Shown here: piece by piece, positions 8,121 through 17,538 of the stretch
Numbering within the stretch: the first letter of the stretch is position 1
Layout: every line of letters starts with the position of its first letter
From: Paenibacillus ottowii
Lineage (GTDB): Bacteria; Bacillota; Bacilli; Paenibacillales; Paenibacillaceae
NCBI RefSeq assembly: GCF_006874425.1
Contig: NZ_VIJZ01000007.1
Span: forward strand, 248,001 to 312,000
Reading direction: 5' to 3'
DNA length: 64,000 bases
Notes under the pieces: model-generated
The model's input: the letters and a program-made list of their open reading frames with translations, nothing else
Databases searched by the model: none
Told to the model about the DNA's origin: nothing
Position numbers and translations under genes: made by a program

Positions 8121-9551
8121 ATGAACATCAAGAATAAGAAATGGAAATTATCCTTGCCCCATAGTTATACCTTAATATTTTTGATTATTATTACAGTCGC
8201 CGCGTTGACATGGATTGTACCTAGCGGTCAATTTGAACGTCATGAAGTGACAGTGAACGGTGTGACCAAAACGGCAATCGTCTCAGGAACTTATCACTCT
8301 GTACCTAAAACGGGGGAGAACGGTGACTTAAGACAGGGAATGCCGCAAATCCTCAGCGCTCCGATCGAGGGGATTATCAATGCCGCCGATGTTGTCTCTT
8401 TTGTACTTATTGTAGGCGGCTCCTTCGGTATTATTTTGCAGACGGGGGCTATTGATCGTGCGCTGACAGCTCTGGCCAGGCGGTTGAAGAATAAGGGGAT
8501 TTTGCTTATTCCTATTGCTATGGTCATCTTCAGTCTCGGAGGTTCTACCTTTGGGATGAGTGAAGAAATTATTCCACTGTATGCGATTTTTATTCCGTTA
8601 ATGTTTGCCTTGGGTTTTGATTCTATGACAGCTATTTTGATTTTATTTCTGGGTACGCAAATTGGCTACGTTGGTTCGACTGTGAATCCCTTTTCCGTGT
8701 TGATTGCCCAAGGAATAGCTGGGGTAGAGGGGAATCCTCAGCTTTGGCTGAGATTTATTGAATGGCTTGTGTTTACGATGATATCTATTGCTTTTACGAT
8801 GTGGTATGCGCACCGGGTGAAGCGAAATCCGGAGAAATCCATCGTGTTTCAGAGTGACATTATAAACCGCGAGCAATTTGTAAAGGAAAGCACAGGCGAG
8901 GACGTCGTCTTCACGGTACGAGACAAACTAATTATAGGTGGATTTATTGTAACGCTTGGAGCGATTGTTTGGGGAATTTTGGTCAAAGGCTGGTATATGA
9001 CCGAGATCGGTGCTCTTTTCTTTGCCCTTGGTCTTTTTGTCGGGATTGTTACTAAAATGAGCCAGAAGGAAATAGCTGAAAATTTTGTAAAAGGATGTGG
9101 AGAATTTATCTACGCTGCGGTGATCATAGGCCTCGCCCGCGGAATTCTGATTATCGCAGAACAGGGGATGATTATTGATACCGTATTGAATGCACTTGCA
9201 AGTGTCCTGGAAGGATTGCCAAGTTATTTATTCACGACGATTATGTTGCTTGCGCATAATATCATCACTTTCCTGGTCCCTTCTTCTTCGGGAGAAGCTG
9301 CACTAACCATGCCTGTTCTCGCGCCGCTTGGCGATCTTGTCGGCATTAATCGTGAAGCTGTAGTCACAGCGTACCAATTTGGTAATGGGTTGACCAATCT
9401 CATTTCACCAACAGGTGGAGTGCTGCTGGCAGGATTGGCTATTGCCCGGATTAGCTTTGGGCAGTGGCTGAAAGTAATCTTCAAACTATTCCCGATCCTA
9501 TGGCTGATTGCTGCTATTTTTGCTGCGATATCGGCTGCGGTGGGGATCTAA
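8121..9551 (+). CDS. YfcC-type membrane transporter
   Basis: A 476-residue integral membrane protein with about 12 hydrophobic segments. It starts SLPHSYTLIFLIIITVAALTWIVPSGQFER and has a GGSFGIILQTGAIDRALTAL segment, the hallmark layout of the YfcC family in the ion-transporter superfamily. A late loop carries HNIITFLVPSSSGEAALTMPVLAPLGD, as in dicarboxylate/AbgT-related carriers. It is the only transporter in the cluster. It therefore probably takes up the glycated amine or peptide that FrlD and FrlB degrade, replacing the FrlONM ABC importer of B. subtilis. Export of a product is a less likely alternative. Confidence 0.82.
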   Translation: MNIKNKKWKLSLPHSYTLIFLIIITVAALTWIVPSGQFERHEVTVNGVTKTAIVSGTYHSVPKTGENGDLRQGMPQILSAPIEGIINAADVVSFVLIVGGSFGIILQTGAIDRALTALARRLKNKGILLIPIAMVIFSLGGSTFGMSEEIIPLYAIFIPLMFALGFDSMTAILILFLGTQIGYVGSTVNPFSVLIAQGIAGVEGNPQLWLRFIEWLVFTMISIAFTMWYAHRVKRNPEKSIVFQSDIINREQFVKESTGEDVVFTVRDKLIIGGFIVTLGAIVWGILVKGWYMTEIGALFFALGLFVGIVTKMSQKEIAENFVKGCGEFIYAAVIIGLARGILIIAEQGMIIDTVLNALASVLEGLPSYLFTTIMLLAHNIITFLVPSSSGEAALTMPVLAPLGDLVGINREAVVTAYQFGNGLTNLISPTGGVLLAGLAIARISFGQWLKVIFKLFPILWLIAAIFAAISAAVGI

Positions 9552-9561
9552 CAATCAAGTA

Positions 9562-9597
9562 AGGGCCCCTGTCTGTTAGAGACAAGGGTTTCTTTTT
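9562..9597 (+). terminator. terminator of the frl cluster
   Basis: A stem of CCCCTGTCT with AGACAAGGG (one mismatch) and a 5-base loop, followed by TTTCTTTTT. It closes the cluster after the YfcC gene. Confidence 0.75.
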
Positions 9598-9716
9598 GTG
9601 TACTATGAACCCTTTTATTTAGGAAAGACTATGCACTTCTTTTTCCAATATGATGCATAAGTTTACGTGGAAAATGAATAATATGGATAGCATTTTCCTA
9701 AGGAGGAAATAGACCG

Positions 9717-11387
9717 ATGCTTGCTGATAACAGATTACTTATTGCTGCGCTAGGCGGCGTTAACGAAATTGGGAAAAATATGTATCTGATCCAATACGAT
9801 CAGGATATTGTTGTCATCGATTGTGGCTCCAAGTTTCCTAATGAGAATTTGCCTGGTATTGACCTCATTGTACCGGATGTCACCTATCTGCTGGAGAATC
9901 AGGATAAAGTCAGAGCGCTCATTGTAACGCATGGCCATGAGGATCACATCGGAGGCATTCCTTATTTGCTAAAACAGATCAATATCCCCGTATACGGCAC
10001 AAAGCTCACTATCGAATTGATCAAGATTAAACTAAAGGAACATAACCTTTTGCGTGATGCCAAGCTTCATCTTATAGATGCGGATTCAACGGTTCAGGCA
10101 GGCATGATTAAGGCGTCCTTTTTCACCACTGTACACAGCATCCCTGATTGCCTGGGCGTCTTTTTTCAGACACCCGAAGGAAATGTGGTTCATACCGGGG
10201 ATTTTAAATTCGACATGTCTCCTGTCAGCGGACCTTTCCCTGATCTTCATCGCATGGCTGAAATTGGAAAACAAGGAGTTAAAGTGCTTCTTTCCGAAAG
10301 TACAAATGCCGAAAGACCAGGATTTACGCCTTCAGAACGTTTGGTTGGCGGGCATATTTTGGACGCTTTCGCTAGAGCCAAGCAGCAAGTATTCATTTCT
10401 ACATTTGCTTCCAATGTTAACCGTGTCCAGCAGGTCATTGACGCGGCTGTCGAGACAGGCAGAAAACTGGTTTTACTGGGACGCAGCATGATCAATGTGG
10501 TGACTGTGGCTAAGGAGCTGGGTTTCTTGCATATGCCGGAAGACTTGTTGATTGAGGCTGGAGAAACGGAGCGCTATCCTGCAGAAAAAATTGCAATTTT
10601 ATGCACAGGAAGTCAGGGTGAACCGATGGCTGCACTATCCCGACTAGCCAATTCTTTGCATCCCAAAATCGAAATTCTGCCTGGTGATACTGTAATCATC
10701 GCAGCAGGGGCTATACCCGGGAATGAACGGAATCTTTCCCAGGTCATCGATAACCTGTACGTACTGGGCGCTAACGTTATTTATGGTTCAGGTAGCGCCA
10801 CGGGAATGCACGTATCCGGTCATGGCAGCCAAGAAGAGTTGAAATTAATGATGACTCTGATGAAACCCCAGTATTTGATTCCTATACATGGTGAATTCAG
10901 AATGCTGCATCAGCATCGCCAGTTAGCAGAGTCAGTCGGGATACCAATGGAAAACGTATTTATTGTCCGAAACGGTGATACGATTCAAATCGTAGAGGGG
11001 AGAGCGTCTCTGGGTCCCCAAGTACCATCCGGCAATAGCCTGGTAGATGGGCTGGTAACCGGTGATGTGGGCAATATTGTATTGCGGGACCGTAAAAAAC
11101 TTGCCTCAGACGGAATGCTGATTATAGTGATGACTTTGAGCAAAAACGAGAAGCAAATGCTTGCAACGCCAGAAGTCATATCCAGAGGCTTTGTATATGT
11201 TAAGGATTCCGAAGAGCTGATGAATCAGATTCGCGACACGATTATGGCCACAGTGAACGAGCTAACAGCAATCGAAATGAGTCAGTGGGGCCTGATTAAG
11301 CAGATGTTAAAAGATAATGTGGGCCAGTTTATTTACAGCCAGACCAAGAGAAGACCTATGATTTTACCAATCATTATTGAGGTTTAG
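9717..11387 (+). CDS. rnj: ribonuclease J
   Basis: A 556-residue RNase J of the metallo-beta-lactamase/beta-CASP family. The zinc motif HGHEDH is at residues 72-77. The beta-CASP part includes VLLSESTNAERPGFTPSE, LCTGSQGEPMAALSRLA and GSGSATGMHVSGHGSQEELKLMM, with the C-terminal LIPIHGEFRMLHQHRQLA. RNase J is a combined 5-prime exonuclease and endonuclease in mRNA decay and rRNA maturation. The intact HxHxDH motif makes it the J1-like, catalytically competent type. It is monocistronic, with AAGGAGG at 9700-9706 and a strong terminator at 11441. A second rnj gene elsewhere in the genome is likely. Confidence 0.92.
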   Translation: MLADNRLLIAALGGVNEIGKNMYLIQYDQDIVVIDCGSKFPNENLPGIDLIVPDVTYLLENQDKVRALIVTHGHEDHIGGIPYLLKQINIPVYGTKLTIELIKIKLKEHNLLRDAKLHLIDADSTVQAGMIKASFFTTVHSIPDCLGVFFQTPEGNVVHTGDFKFDMSPVSGPFPDLHRMAEIGKQGVKVLLSESTNAERPGFTPSERLVGGHILDAFARAKQQVFISTFASNVNRVQQVIDAAVETGRKLVLLGRSMINVVTVAKELGFLHMPEDLLIEAGETERYPAEKIAILCTGSQGEPMAALSRLANSLHPKIEILPGDTVIIAAGAIPGNERNLSQVIDNLYVLGANVIYGSGSATGMHVSGHGSQEELKLMMTLMKPQYLIPIHGEFRMLHQHRQLAESVGIPMENVFIVRNGDTIQIVEGRASLGPQVPSGNSLVDGLVTGDVGNIVLRDRKKLASDGMLIIVMTLSKNEKQMLATPEVISRGFVYVKDSEELMNQIRDTIMATVNELTAIEMSQWGLIKQMLKDNVGQFIYSQTKRRPMILPIIIEV

Positions 11388-11440
11388 GAATAGCCGATAA
11401 CCGTTAAACAAATGATTATTGTTCAATACGCGATTAATCA

Positions 11441-11482
11441 AAAAAGACTTAAATCAGCGATATAACTGATTTAAGTCTTTTT
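11441..11482. terminator. strong terminator after RNase J gene
   Basis: A 17-bp perfect stem (AAAAAGACTTAAATCAG and its complement) with a loop of about 8 bases. A and T runs on both sides make it bidirectional. Confidence 0.9.
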
Positions 11483-11549
11483 AATTTCCTTTTCCTATCT
11501 CCCCCAAAAAACGAGGATGCAGTGGTGGTATGCAGCGAAGCGCTCGCCT

Positions 11550-11606
11550 TTGCCACGGGATTCTTACGCTTAAATGTTTTATAAAATCAAAAGAATCCCG
11601 TGGCAA
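11550..11606. repeat. 16-bp perfect inverted repeat with 25-base loop
   Basis: TTGCCACGGGATTCTT (11550-11565) and its exact complement (11591-11606) are separated by 25 bases. Imperfect complementarity (CGCTCGCC against GGCGATCG-like bases) continues outward for about 8 more positions. It lies between the RNase J terminator and the 3-prime end of the flavoprotein gene and lacks a T run. It looks like an interspersed palindromic repeat unit rather than a terminator. Confidence 0.7.
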
Positions 11607-11649
11607 CAGCGATCGTAAGATCAAAGCCTACCCGTAGTGCCTTCCACTC

Positions 11650-12915
11650 CTACAGCATCTCGTTTAAAGCCGCATGCGTTCCTGCTGTATGCCCTGTCGT
11701 AAACGCCGCCGTGATATTATAGCCTCCAGTGTAGCCGTGAATATCCAGAATCTCACCGCAGAAAAACAAGCCAGGCATCAGCTTGGACTCCATCGTTTTC
11801 GGATTAATTTCCTTCAAATTCACACCGCCCCCGGTAACAAAGGCTTCCTTGAGAGAGAGCGTACCATTCACACGAATGGGAAACGCCTTGATTCGATGGG
11901 CGAGCTCTTGCCATTGCTGCTTGGGAATATGATCATAGTTCAAATCCTCACGCAGTTCAGCTTGCTGAAGCAACAACGGAATCATGCGTTCCGGTAAATA
12001 AGGCTTTAGCACGTTTTTGATCGCCTTTTTAGCATCCACCGATGCCAGTTCCAGCGTCTCCCGGTAGACTTCATCAGCATGTTTGTGAGGCTGTAAATCG
12101 AGAGTTAACAATACTGTGTTTACCTTATCCTTTTTCATTCCCTTGACGACAAACTGACTGCAACGCAAAGCAGTTGGACCAGACAAACCAAAATGCGTGA
12201 AAATCATATCTCCTTCATGAACGACAACCTTCTTTTGTTTCGCATTCCATACGGTCAGGCTGATGTTTCGTAAGGAGAGCCCCTGCAGCTCTTTTGTCTG
12301 GATGAATGTCTCGCCTGACGTTAACGGGACCTCTGTTGGATACAGTTCCGTAATGGTATGTCCTGCTTGCTCTGCCCATGCATAGCCGTCACCTTCCGAA
12401 CCTGTATGCGGGACAGACTTGCCCCCGACAGCGACAATGACGTTACGGCTACGTAGCGTTTCACCGGAACGCAGCCGCACGCCAGCCGTATGACCTTCTT
12501 TGTAAATCACCTCTTGAACAGGGCAGCTTGTCCGAATCTCGACTCCTTGGGAGCGCACTTTATTAATCAAAGCATCGACTACCGTTTTGGCTTTGTCCGT
12601 TACTGGAAACATGCGTCCATTGTCTTCTTCTTTTAAGGCTATACCCAATTGTTCAAAAAAAGCGATGATATCCCGATTGCTGAAAGCAGCCAGGGCACTG
12701 TGGAGAAAACGGCCATTGCCGGGAATGTGACGTATGAGTTCGTCCAGTTCTTTTGCATTCGTGACATTGCAGCGACCTCCGCCAGAGATTCCCAGCTTTC
12801 GTCCGAGTTTATTTCCCTTTTCCACTAAAAGCACCTTGGCGCCCTCGCCGCTGGCAGCAGCCGCTGCCATTAAGCCGGCTGAGCCGCCTCCGATCACAAT
12901 AACGTCGTAAGTCAT
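11650..12915 (-). CDS. HI0933/YhiN-like FAD-dependent flavoprotein
   Basis: A 421-residue flavoprotein with an N-terminal Rossmann motif (VIVIGGGSAGLMAAAAAS) and LLVEKGNKLGRKLGISGGGRCNVTN, the signature of the HI0933 (YhiN/YtfP) family. It ends with EAFVTGGGVNLKEINPKTMES, LFFCGEILDIHGYTGGYNITAAFTTG, the second FAD-binding region. The reaction is not known for the family. The ATG at 12915 is preferred to an upstream start because the Rossmann strand begins immediately and an AGAGG site precedes it. The longer frame adds 34 unlike, basic residues. It is a single-gene minus-strand unit. Confidence 0.85.
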   Translation of the reverse strand: MTYDVIVIGGGSAGLMAAAAASGEGAKVLLVEKGNKLGRKLGISGGGRCNVTNAKELDELIRHIPGNGRFLHSALAAFSNRDIIAFFEQLGIALKEEDNGRMFPVTDKAKTVVDALINKVRSQGVEIRTSCPVQEVIYKEGHTAGVRLRSGETLRSRNVIVAVGGKSVPHTGSEGDGYAWAEQAGHTITELYPTEVPLTSGETFIQTKELQGLSLRNISLTVWNAKQKKVVVHEGDMIFTHFGLSGPTALRCSQFVVKGMKKDKVNTVLLTLDLQPHKHADEVYRETLELASVDAKKAIKNVLKPYLPERMIPLLLQQAELREDLNYDHIPKQQWQELAHRIKAFPIRVNGTLSLKEAFVTGGGVNLKEINPKTMESKLMPGLFFCGEILDIHGYTGGYNITAAFTTGHTAGTHAALNEML

Positions 12916-13209
12916 GAACCTCTTCCTTTTCGTCGACAAATTTTCAAAAAATTCAGAATAGCGTAACAGATTTTTCATCATATCGTAATACCGTCTCTTT
13001 AGATAGCCTCTAAGCACGGTAGCTGCGTATATCTTCTATATTATTCAGGATAAGAGAATGGCGTAAAAACGATTCTTTTATCTATATCCGGTATTTAGCA
13101 AAATTTGTCGTTCTGCACCGGGATTTTAACACATATATTGTAATATATTGTAGCCTGTGCTTTAATTCAACTAACGGCGTCAAGGAAAGATGATGAGGGG
13201 GAGAAGTCC

Positions 13210-14949
13210 TTGTTAATTGCGTTGAAGGAAAGTGTGCTCCAAGTTCTCCTTGCCGTTATATCGGCGGGTTTTTTCTCTATATTAACGGATTATGGGGACA
13301 AGAAAAAGGTTTGGGCAGGCCATCTGCTTCCCGGACCTCATCAAGGAATACTTTATCTGTGTTGCTTGCCAGCCATATTGCTATGCTCGCTCTTTCAATC
13401 CCAGCCTCCATATGGCCTACCTTCCAATCTCGGTATTATTCCCCTTGCTGTGGGTGTCATGTACGGTACACGTCGCACTTCCTTCGTTCTCGCTGCTTCT
13501 GCATTGACGGGTGTCCTGATTATAGCGCAGTCGATAGAAATGTCCCCAATGTATGTGGGTACTGCTTTTATCCTTTTTCCGTTTATGCTACTGCATGTCA
13601 AGTTTTTTCAAAGAGGGACATTGTTGGACAAAAGGCTCCTGATTTTCACATACGTTGTGGCTGATATGCTGCTTAAGGCTTTGTTACCGCTATTATGGGG
13701 CAAACAGAACATTTCAATTTACATTCCTGATCTACTTACAACGTTATGGAATGTTGCTGTAGGTGTATTGGCGAGTTTTGCAGTCGTAAGTCTGATGCAT
13801 AATTCCTTTGAGAAACTGACGCTACGGCGAAATGTAACTGAGTTTACGAGCAAATATTTAATCGAAGTGGATAAGCTGCGTCAAGTCATGGATTTGATGC
13901 CGTTATCTCTGGTTACTTTGGACAGCGAAGAACGAGTCATACATATGAACAAAACGATGCTGGAACTTTACCGGGAATTCGATCCCTATATTACGCTGCC
14001 TGAGGTAGTAGGCCGTCCTTTAAACTCGTTGTACGGTTTTAGTACTTCGCCTGTAGTCAACGAACGAGTTGCGAAAGCGTTGGAAGGAGAAGCAGGTGCT
14101 GATTTAATCAATGTATCTCCCAAAGTGTTTTTCTCCAGTTTTCTTCCTATTCGGGATAAACATATCAATCAAACGACAGGTGTCATTATCGCCCTGCAGG
14201 ACATCACAGAGCTGGAGACGCTGCGCAGTGAGCTGGGCAATTTCGAGAGGCTTAGTCTGGTCGGACAGATGGCCGCGGGCATTACTCATGAAATACGTAA
14301 TCCGATGGCGGTTGTGCGCGGGTTTTTACAGCTTATGCGCGAAAAAAGCCCTGATTCTCTAGGCAATTATTACCGTATCGTGATGGAGGAGCTGGATCGG
14401 GCGAACGGAATTATTAATGATTTTCTTTCTCTGGCCCAAAACCGGATTGTCGAGAAGGAGCAGTGTCATCTGCATGATATCATTCGTGAACTAACGCCTT
14501 TATTGTGGGCAGATGCGAACCTGAGGGGACAGACAATTGAGTTAAAGCTGGAGGATCATGTGACAAGGCTTCATCTGAACACTAAGGAAATCAAGCAATT
14601 GCTGCTTAATTTATCGCGTAATGCGATGGAAGCCATGGGGGAGAAGGGAGTACTGACCATCTCTACTCATGAAGAAGGGGATTTTGTCGAACTGGAAGTG
14701 AAGGATACCGGTCCAGGAATTCCGCAAAAACAGCTTGAAAAGCTGTTCCAGCCTTTTTACACCACCAAAACGAAAGGCACAGGTCTGGGTCTGGCCTTAT
14801 GTCAAAGTATAGTGGAGCGTCATCACGGTACGATTGCCGTAGATTCAGTGGAAGGAATGGGCACACAGTTTAAAGTCCGTTTGCGCAGAACCATTCCGAC
14901 TTATCGGGAGCATTCGGAGACTCCTGTCATAAATACGATACAGAAATAA
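13210..14949 (+). CDS. KinB-like membrane sensor histidine kinase
   Basis: A 579-residue kinase. The first ~190 residues hold about six hydrophobic helices of the 5TM-LYT type. A PAS domain follows at ~220-345 (LRQVMDLMPLSLVTLDSEERVIHMN). The dimerisation helix contains the phospho-acceptor His at about residue 360 in AGITHEIRNP. The ATPase has the N box (LNLSRNAMEAM), the G1 box (VKDTGPGIP) and the G2 box (TKGTGLGLALCQSI). The layout matches sporulation kinase KinB, which feeds Spo0F. The TTG start at 13210 follows AGGGGGAG by 6 bases. No response regulator is adjacent, as expected for a phosphorelay kinase. The actual target is inferred. Confidence 0.85.
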   Translation: MLIALKESVLQVLLAVISAGFFSILTDYGDKKKVWAGHLLPGPHQGILYLCCLPAILLCSLFQSQPPYGLPSNLGIIPLAVGVMYGTRRTSFVLAASALTGVLIIAQSIEMSPMYVGTAFILFPFMLLHVKFFQRGTLLDKRLLIFTYVVADMLLKALLPLLWGKQNISIYIPDLLTTLWNVAVGVLASFAVVSLMHNSFEKLTLRRNVTEFTSKYLIEVDKLRQVMDLMPLSLVTLDSEERVIHMNKTMLELYREFDPYITLPEVVGRPLNSLYGFSTSPVVNERVAKALEGEAGADLINVSPKVFFSSFLPIRDKHINQTTGVIIALQDITELETLRSELGNFERLSLVGQMAAGITHEIRNPMAVVRGFLQLMREKSPDSLGNYYRIVMEELDRANGIINDFLSLAQNRIVEKEQCHLHDIIRELTPLLWADANLRGQTIELKLEDHVTRLHLNTKEIKQLLLNLSRNAMEAMGEKGVLTISTHEEGDFVELEVKDTGPGIPQKQLEKLFQPFYTTKTKGTGLGLALCQSIVERHHGTIAVDSVEGMGTQFKVRLRRTIPTYREHSETPVINTIQK

Positions 14950-14974
14950 TTATGCAAAGATGTAACTCGATTTT

Positions 14975-15004
14975 TTGCAAATTACGTGAAAAAGATTGTA
15001 TAAT
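14975..15004 (+). promoter_or_regulatory. sigma-A promoter of bacilliredoxin gene
   Basis: TTGCAA at 14975-14980, an 18-base spacer and a perfect TATAAT at 14999-15004, about 88 bases before the start codon at 15092. Confidence 0.65.
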
Positions 15005-15091
15005 GAGCTTTAGATGTCCATGCCTTTACTACGGCAAAGGATGAAATTAGAAACGTAGTATACATGATTTATCGAAAAGGAGTGAAAGAAT

Positions 15092-15526
15092 ATGTCTATG
15101 TCTTTCGATCAATATATGAGAGATTCAGTTCAGCCTATGCGCGATGAACTGACGAATCTTGGGATTCAGGAACTGCGTACTTCTGAAGATGTGGAGGCCA
15201 AGCTGCCTGATGCTAAAGGTACAGTGCTGGTGGTTGTGAACTCGGTATGCGGTTGTGCCGCAGGCCAATGCCGCCCAGGTATAGCTGAAGCGCTGAAGCA
15301 TGATGTTACGCCGGACCATCTGTACACGGTTTTTGCCGGTCAGGACAAGGAAGCAACGGCAAAGGCACGCGAATTTTTCGCGCCGTATCCGCCATCTTCC
15401 CCTTCGATCGCGCTGTTGAAAGACGGCGAGCTGGTTCACTTCATCGAGCGTCATCAGATCGAAGATCGTTCGGCAGATCAGATTGCTGCTGATTTGACGG
15501 GTGCATTTGACCGTTTTTGCCGGTAA
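15092..15526 (+). CDS. bacilliredoxin, BrxA/BrxB family
   Basis: A 144-residue thioredoxin-fold protein with the active-site CGC motif in VVVNSVCGCAAGQCRPG, the mark of the BrxA/BrxB (YphP/YqiW) family. These proteins remove bacillithiol from S-bacillithiolated proteins. The CxC pair sits at residues ~53-55, near the end of the first strand, followed by a helix. The ATG at 15092 follows AAGGAG. It has its own promoter and a terminator at 15542. Whether it corresponds to BrxA or BrxB cannot be decided. Confidence 0.9.
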   Translation: MSMSFDQYMRDSVQPMRDELTNLGIQELRTSEDVEAKLPDAKGTVLVVVNSVCGCAAGQCRPGIAEALKHDVTPDHLYTVFAGQDKEATAKAREFFAPYPPSSPSIALLKDGELVHFIERHQIEDRSADQIAADLTGAFDRFCR

Positions 15527-15541
15527 AACTGCTCAAGCTAT

Positions 15542-15581
15542 GCCCCCGCATTTTTCGCCTGCGAAACTTGCCGGGGCTTTT
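15542..15581 (+). terminator. terminator between bacilliredoxin gene and nadE
   Basis: A stem of GCCCCCGCA with TGCCGGGGC plus an inner TTTCGC/GCGAAA pairing, followed by TTTT. Confidence 0.8.
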
Positions 15582-15628
15582 GCATGTTGGCTTGTGAAGG
15601 AAATTCCTAAAAAAGAGGTGCTTATCTG

Positions 15629-16438
15629 ATGAGTTTGCAGGAACAGATTATTGCTGAATTGGGAGTACAGCCTACGATCAACGTAGAGGCGGAGGTCCGC
15701 AAGCGTGTGGATTTCCTCAAGTCGTACGTAACAAAAACAGGAAGCAAAGGACTGTTGATCGCCATTAGTGGCGGGATTGACAGTGCCGTAGCAGCAGCCT
15801 TGTGCAAGCAAGCTACAGATGAGTTGACACAGGAGCAAGGGCAAGAATACAAGACGCTAGGTGTATTCCAGCCCTATGGTCAACAGGAGGATATCGAGCA
15901 CAGCTACGCGGTCGCCAAAGCGTTCAACCTGAAATATGCCGGGGAAACGAATATTAAGGAAGCTGTGGATACGATTGCCGTGGAAGTGGAGCACACATTA
16001 AAGGATATGGGTTTGGAACGTTCCATTACTCCGCAAGTGAGAGGAAATGTAAAGGCAAGAACACGTATGGTGGCTCAGTACGCACTCGCGAATGAACTGA
16101 ACCTGCTCGTCGTGGGTACAGATCATGCTTCAGAAGCCATTACGGGCTTTTATACCAAATGGGGCGATGGTGCGGTCGACATTACACCGCTCAGTACGCT
16201 CAACAAACGTCAGGTGCGTTTGCTAGCCAGCTATCTTGGAGTTCCACAGGCTATTTTGGACAAAGCGCCTACAGCAGGGTTGTGGGAAGGCCAGACGGAT
16301 GAAAAGGAACTGGGAATCTCCTACGAAGCAAACAGCGACTACCTGGAAGGCAAGGAAATTGACCCGGCGGCTCGCGAAAAGCTGGAAAGCTATTTTACGC
16401 GTACGGCACATAAGCGGACAAGCATTCCGGGTGTATAA
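15629..16438 (+). CDS. nadE: NH3-dependent NAD+ synthetase
   Basis: A 269-residue adenine-nucleotide alpha-hydrolase with the PP-loop SGGIDSA at about residues 50-56, plus NVKARTRMVAQYALAN and GTDHASEAITGFYTKWGDGAVDITPL. It amidates deamido-NAD to NAD+ with ammonia and ATP. The length matches the short NadE without a glutaminase domain (as in Bacillus), so it depends on ammonia. The ATG at 15629 follows AAAAGAGGTG. It is a single gene between two terminators. Confidence 0.93.
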   Translation: MSLQEQIIAELGVQPTINVEAEVRKRVDFLKSYVTKTGSKGLLIAISGGIDSAVAAALCKQATDELTQEQGQEYKTLGVFQPYGQQEDIEHSYAVAKAFNLKYAGETNIKEAVDTIAVEVEHTLKDMGLERSITPQVRGNVKARTRMVAQYALANELNLLVVGTDHASEAITGFYTKWGDGAVDITPLSTLNKRQVRLLASYLGVPQAILDKAPTAGLWEGQTDEKELGISYEANSDYLEGKEIDPAAREKLESYFTRTAHKRTSIPGV

Positions 16439-16483
16439 GTATTTATCATTTGGGAATTGTAAAATGATTAAGTAAATAAAATG

Positions 16484-16513
16484 CGGCGATCCGTCCGGCG
16501 GATCGCCGTTTGT
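16484..16513. terminator. terminator between nadE and hydrolase gene
   Basis: A perfect 10-bp GC-rich stem, CGGCGATCCG and its complement, with a 5-base loop and a short T run. It can serve the convergent genes on both sides. Confidence 0.75.
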
Positions 16514-16530
16514 ATTGAAGGGGCTACCGT

Positions 16531-17358
16531 TTAATTGATGATCCAGTCAATGAAGCGGCGGGTTTCGGTAATCGCCTGATCCAGTTGAAGACTGCCTCCT
16601 TGGAATGGGTGAACAGTGTTAAAGGTGTGATTGCCGCCTTGAATCTGTACCCACTCGATGTCGGGACGAACGGAGGTGAGCTGGGCAGAGCCTTCCCGTA
16701 GACGTTTGGAGTCTTCGGTTCCCTGGATAAGCACAGCTGGGAGCTTGCTGTTGGCAAGCCTGTCTATAATGGCAAAACGCTCGCGATTGCTTTCCAAATC
16801 GTCCAAAATGACGACATCCAGCGGAAGCTGTTGTCCGGTTCTGGCGTTCTGCACATAGCTGCGCCCCTTGGCACGCATTTCTTCTTTTTGCGGTAAGGTA
16901 AACAGATCAAGATTGGTTACGCCATTCCATGAAATGACGCCCGCAATCTCACCGGGATGATCTAGTGCATATACAAAGCAGCTTCCCGCACCTCGGCTAT
17001 GTCCTAATAGAAACAACGGCAAATCTCTAAATTCATGGCGTGCTCTCAGATTGGACAGCAATAAATCCAAATCCTCTTGTTCTCGGCTATAGGTGTTGCG
17101 TGCGAACTTTTCCAGCTCGGTAAAATTCTCCAGATCCTCACCTATGCCATTATGTGAAAAATTGAAGGTCACCACATGGTTATCCATACTCAATGCTTCT
17201 GCTATAAAGGGGAACATCCCCCAATCCTTAAATCCTTTGTAGCCATGAGCGATGATGAGCAGGCTCTTGGCCGTATGTTTAGCGGGAAACCAGGAGGCAC
17301 GGATCACCGCATCTGTTCCTGCATCGGTACCTGCTTCAACCACAATGGTTTCTGACAT
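16531..17358 (-). CDS. alpha/beta hydrolase
   Basis: A 275-residue alpha/beta hydrolase. The nucleophile elbow GHSRGAGSC places Ser in GHSRG. An oxyanion strand LLIIAHGYKGFKDWGMFPF and a late His in GGNHTFNTVHPFQGG complete the triad pattern. It has no signal peptide, so it is cytoplasmic. The substrate is unknown; it is of the dienelactone-hydrolase/acyl-esterase type. The ATG at 17358 follows AAGGAAGG. It is divergent from acpS. Confidence 0.8.
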   Translation of the reverse strand: MSETIVVEAGTDAGTDAVIRASWFPAKHTAKSLLIIAHGYKGFKDWGMFPFIAEALSMDNHVVTFNFSHNGIGEDLENFTELEKFARNTYSREQEDLDLLLSNLRARHEFRDLPLFLLGHSRGAGSCFVYALDHPGEIAGVISWNGVTNLDLFTLPQKEEMRAKGRSYVQNARTGQQLPLDVVILDDLESNRERFAIIDRLANSKLPAVLIQGTEDSKRLREGSAQLTSVRPDIEWVQIQGGNHTFNTVHPFQGGSLQLDQAITETRRFIDWIIN

Positions 17359-17538
17359 CCTATCCTTCCTTTCTACAGGGAGTTTTTAAACTGGCATATC
17401 GGCGAATTTAAATATTCAGCGAGTGCCTCTTTCATTTTAACATATATTGGTGACGCTTTTACGCCTGTGTGACTCGCCAGGGTGTGGATGCACTGTTACA
17501 ATAGATCCAGTAAGTAAAAAAGGACGGGGAATACCCAA

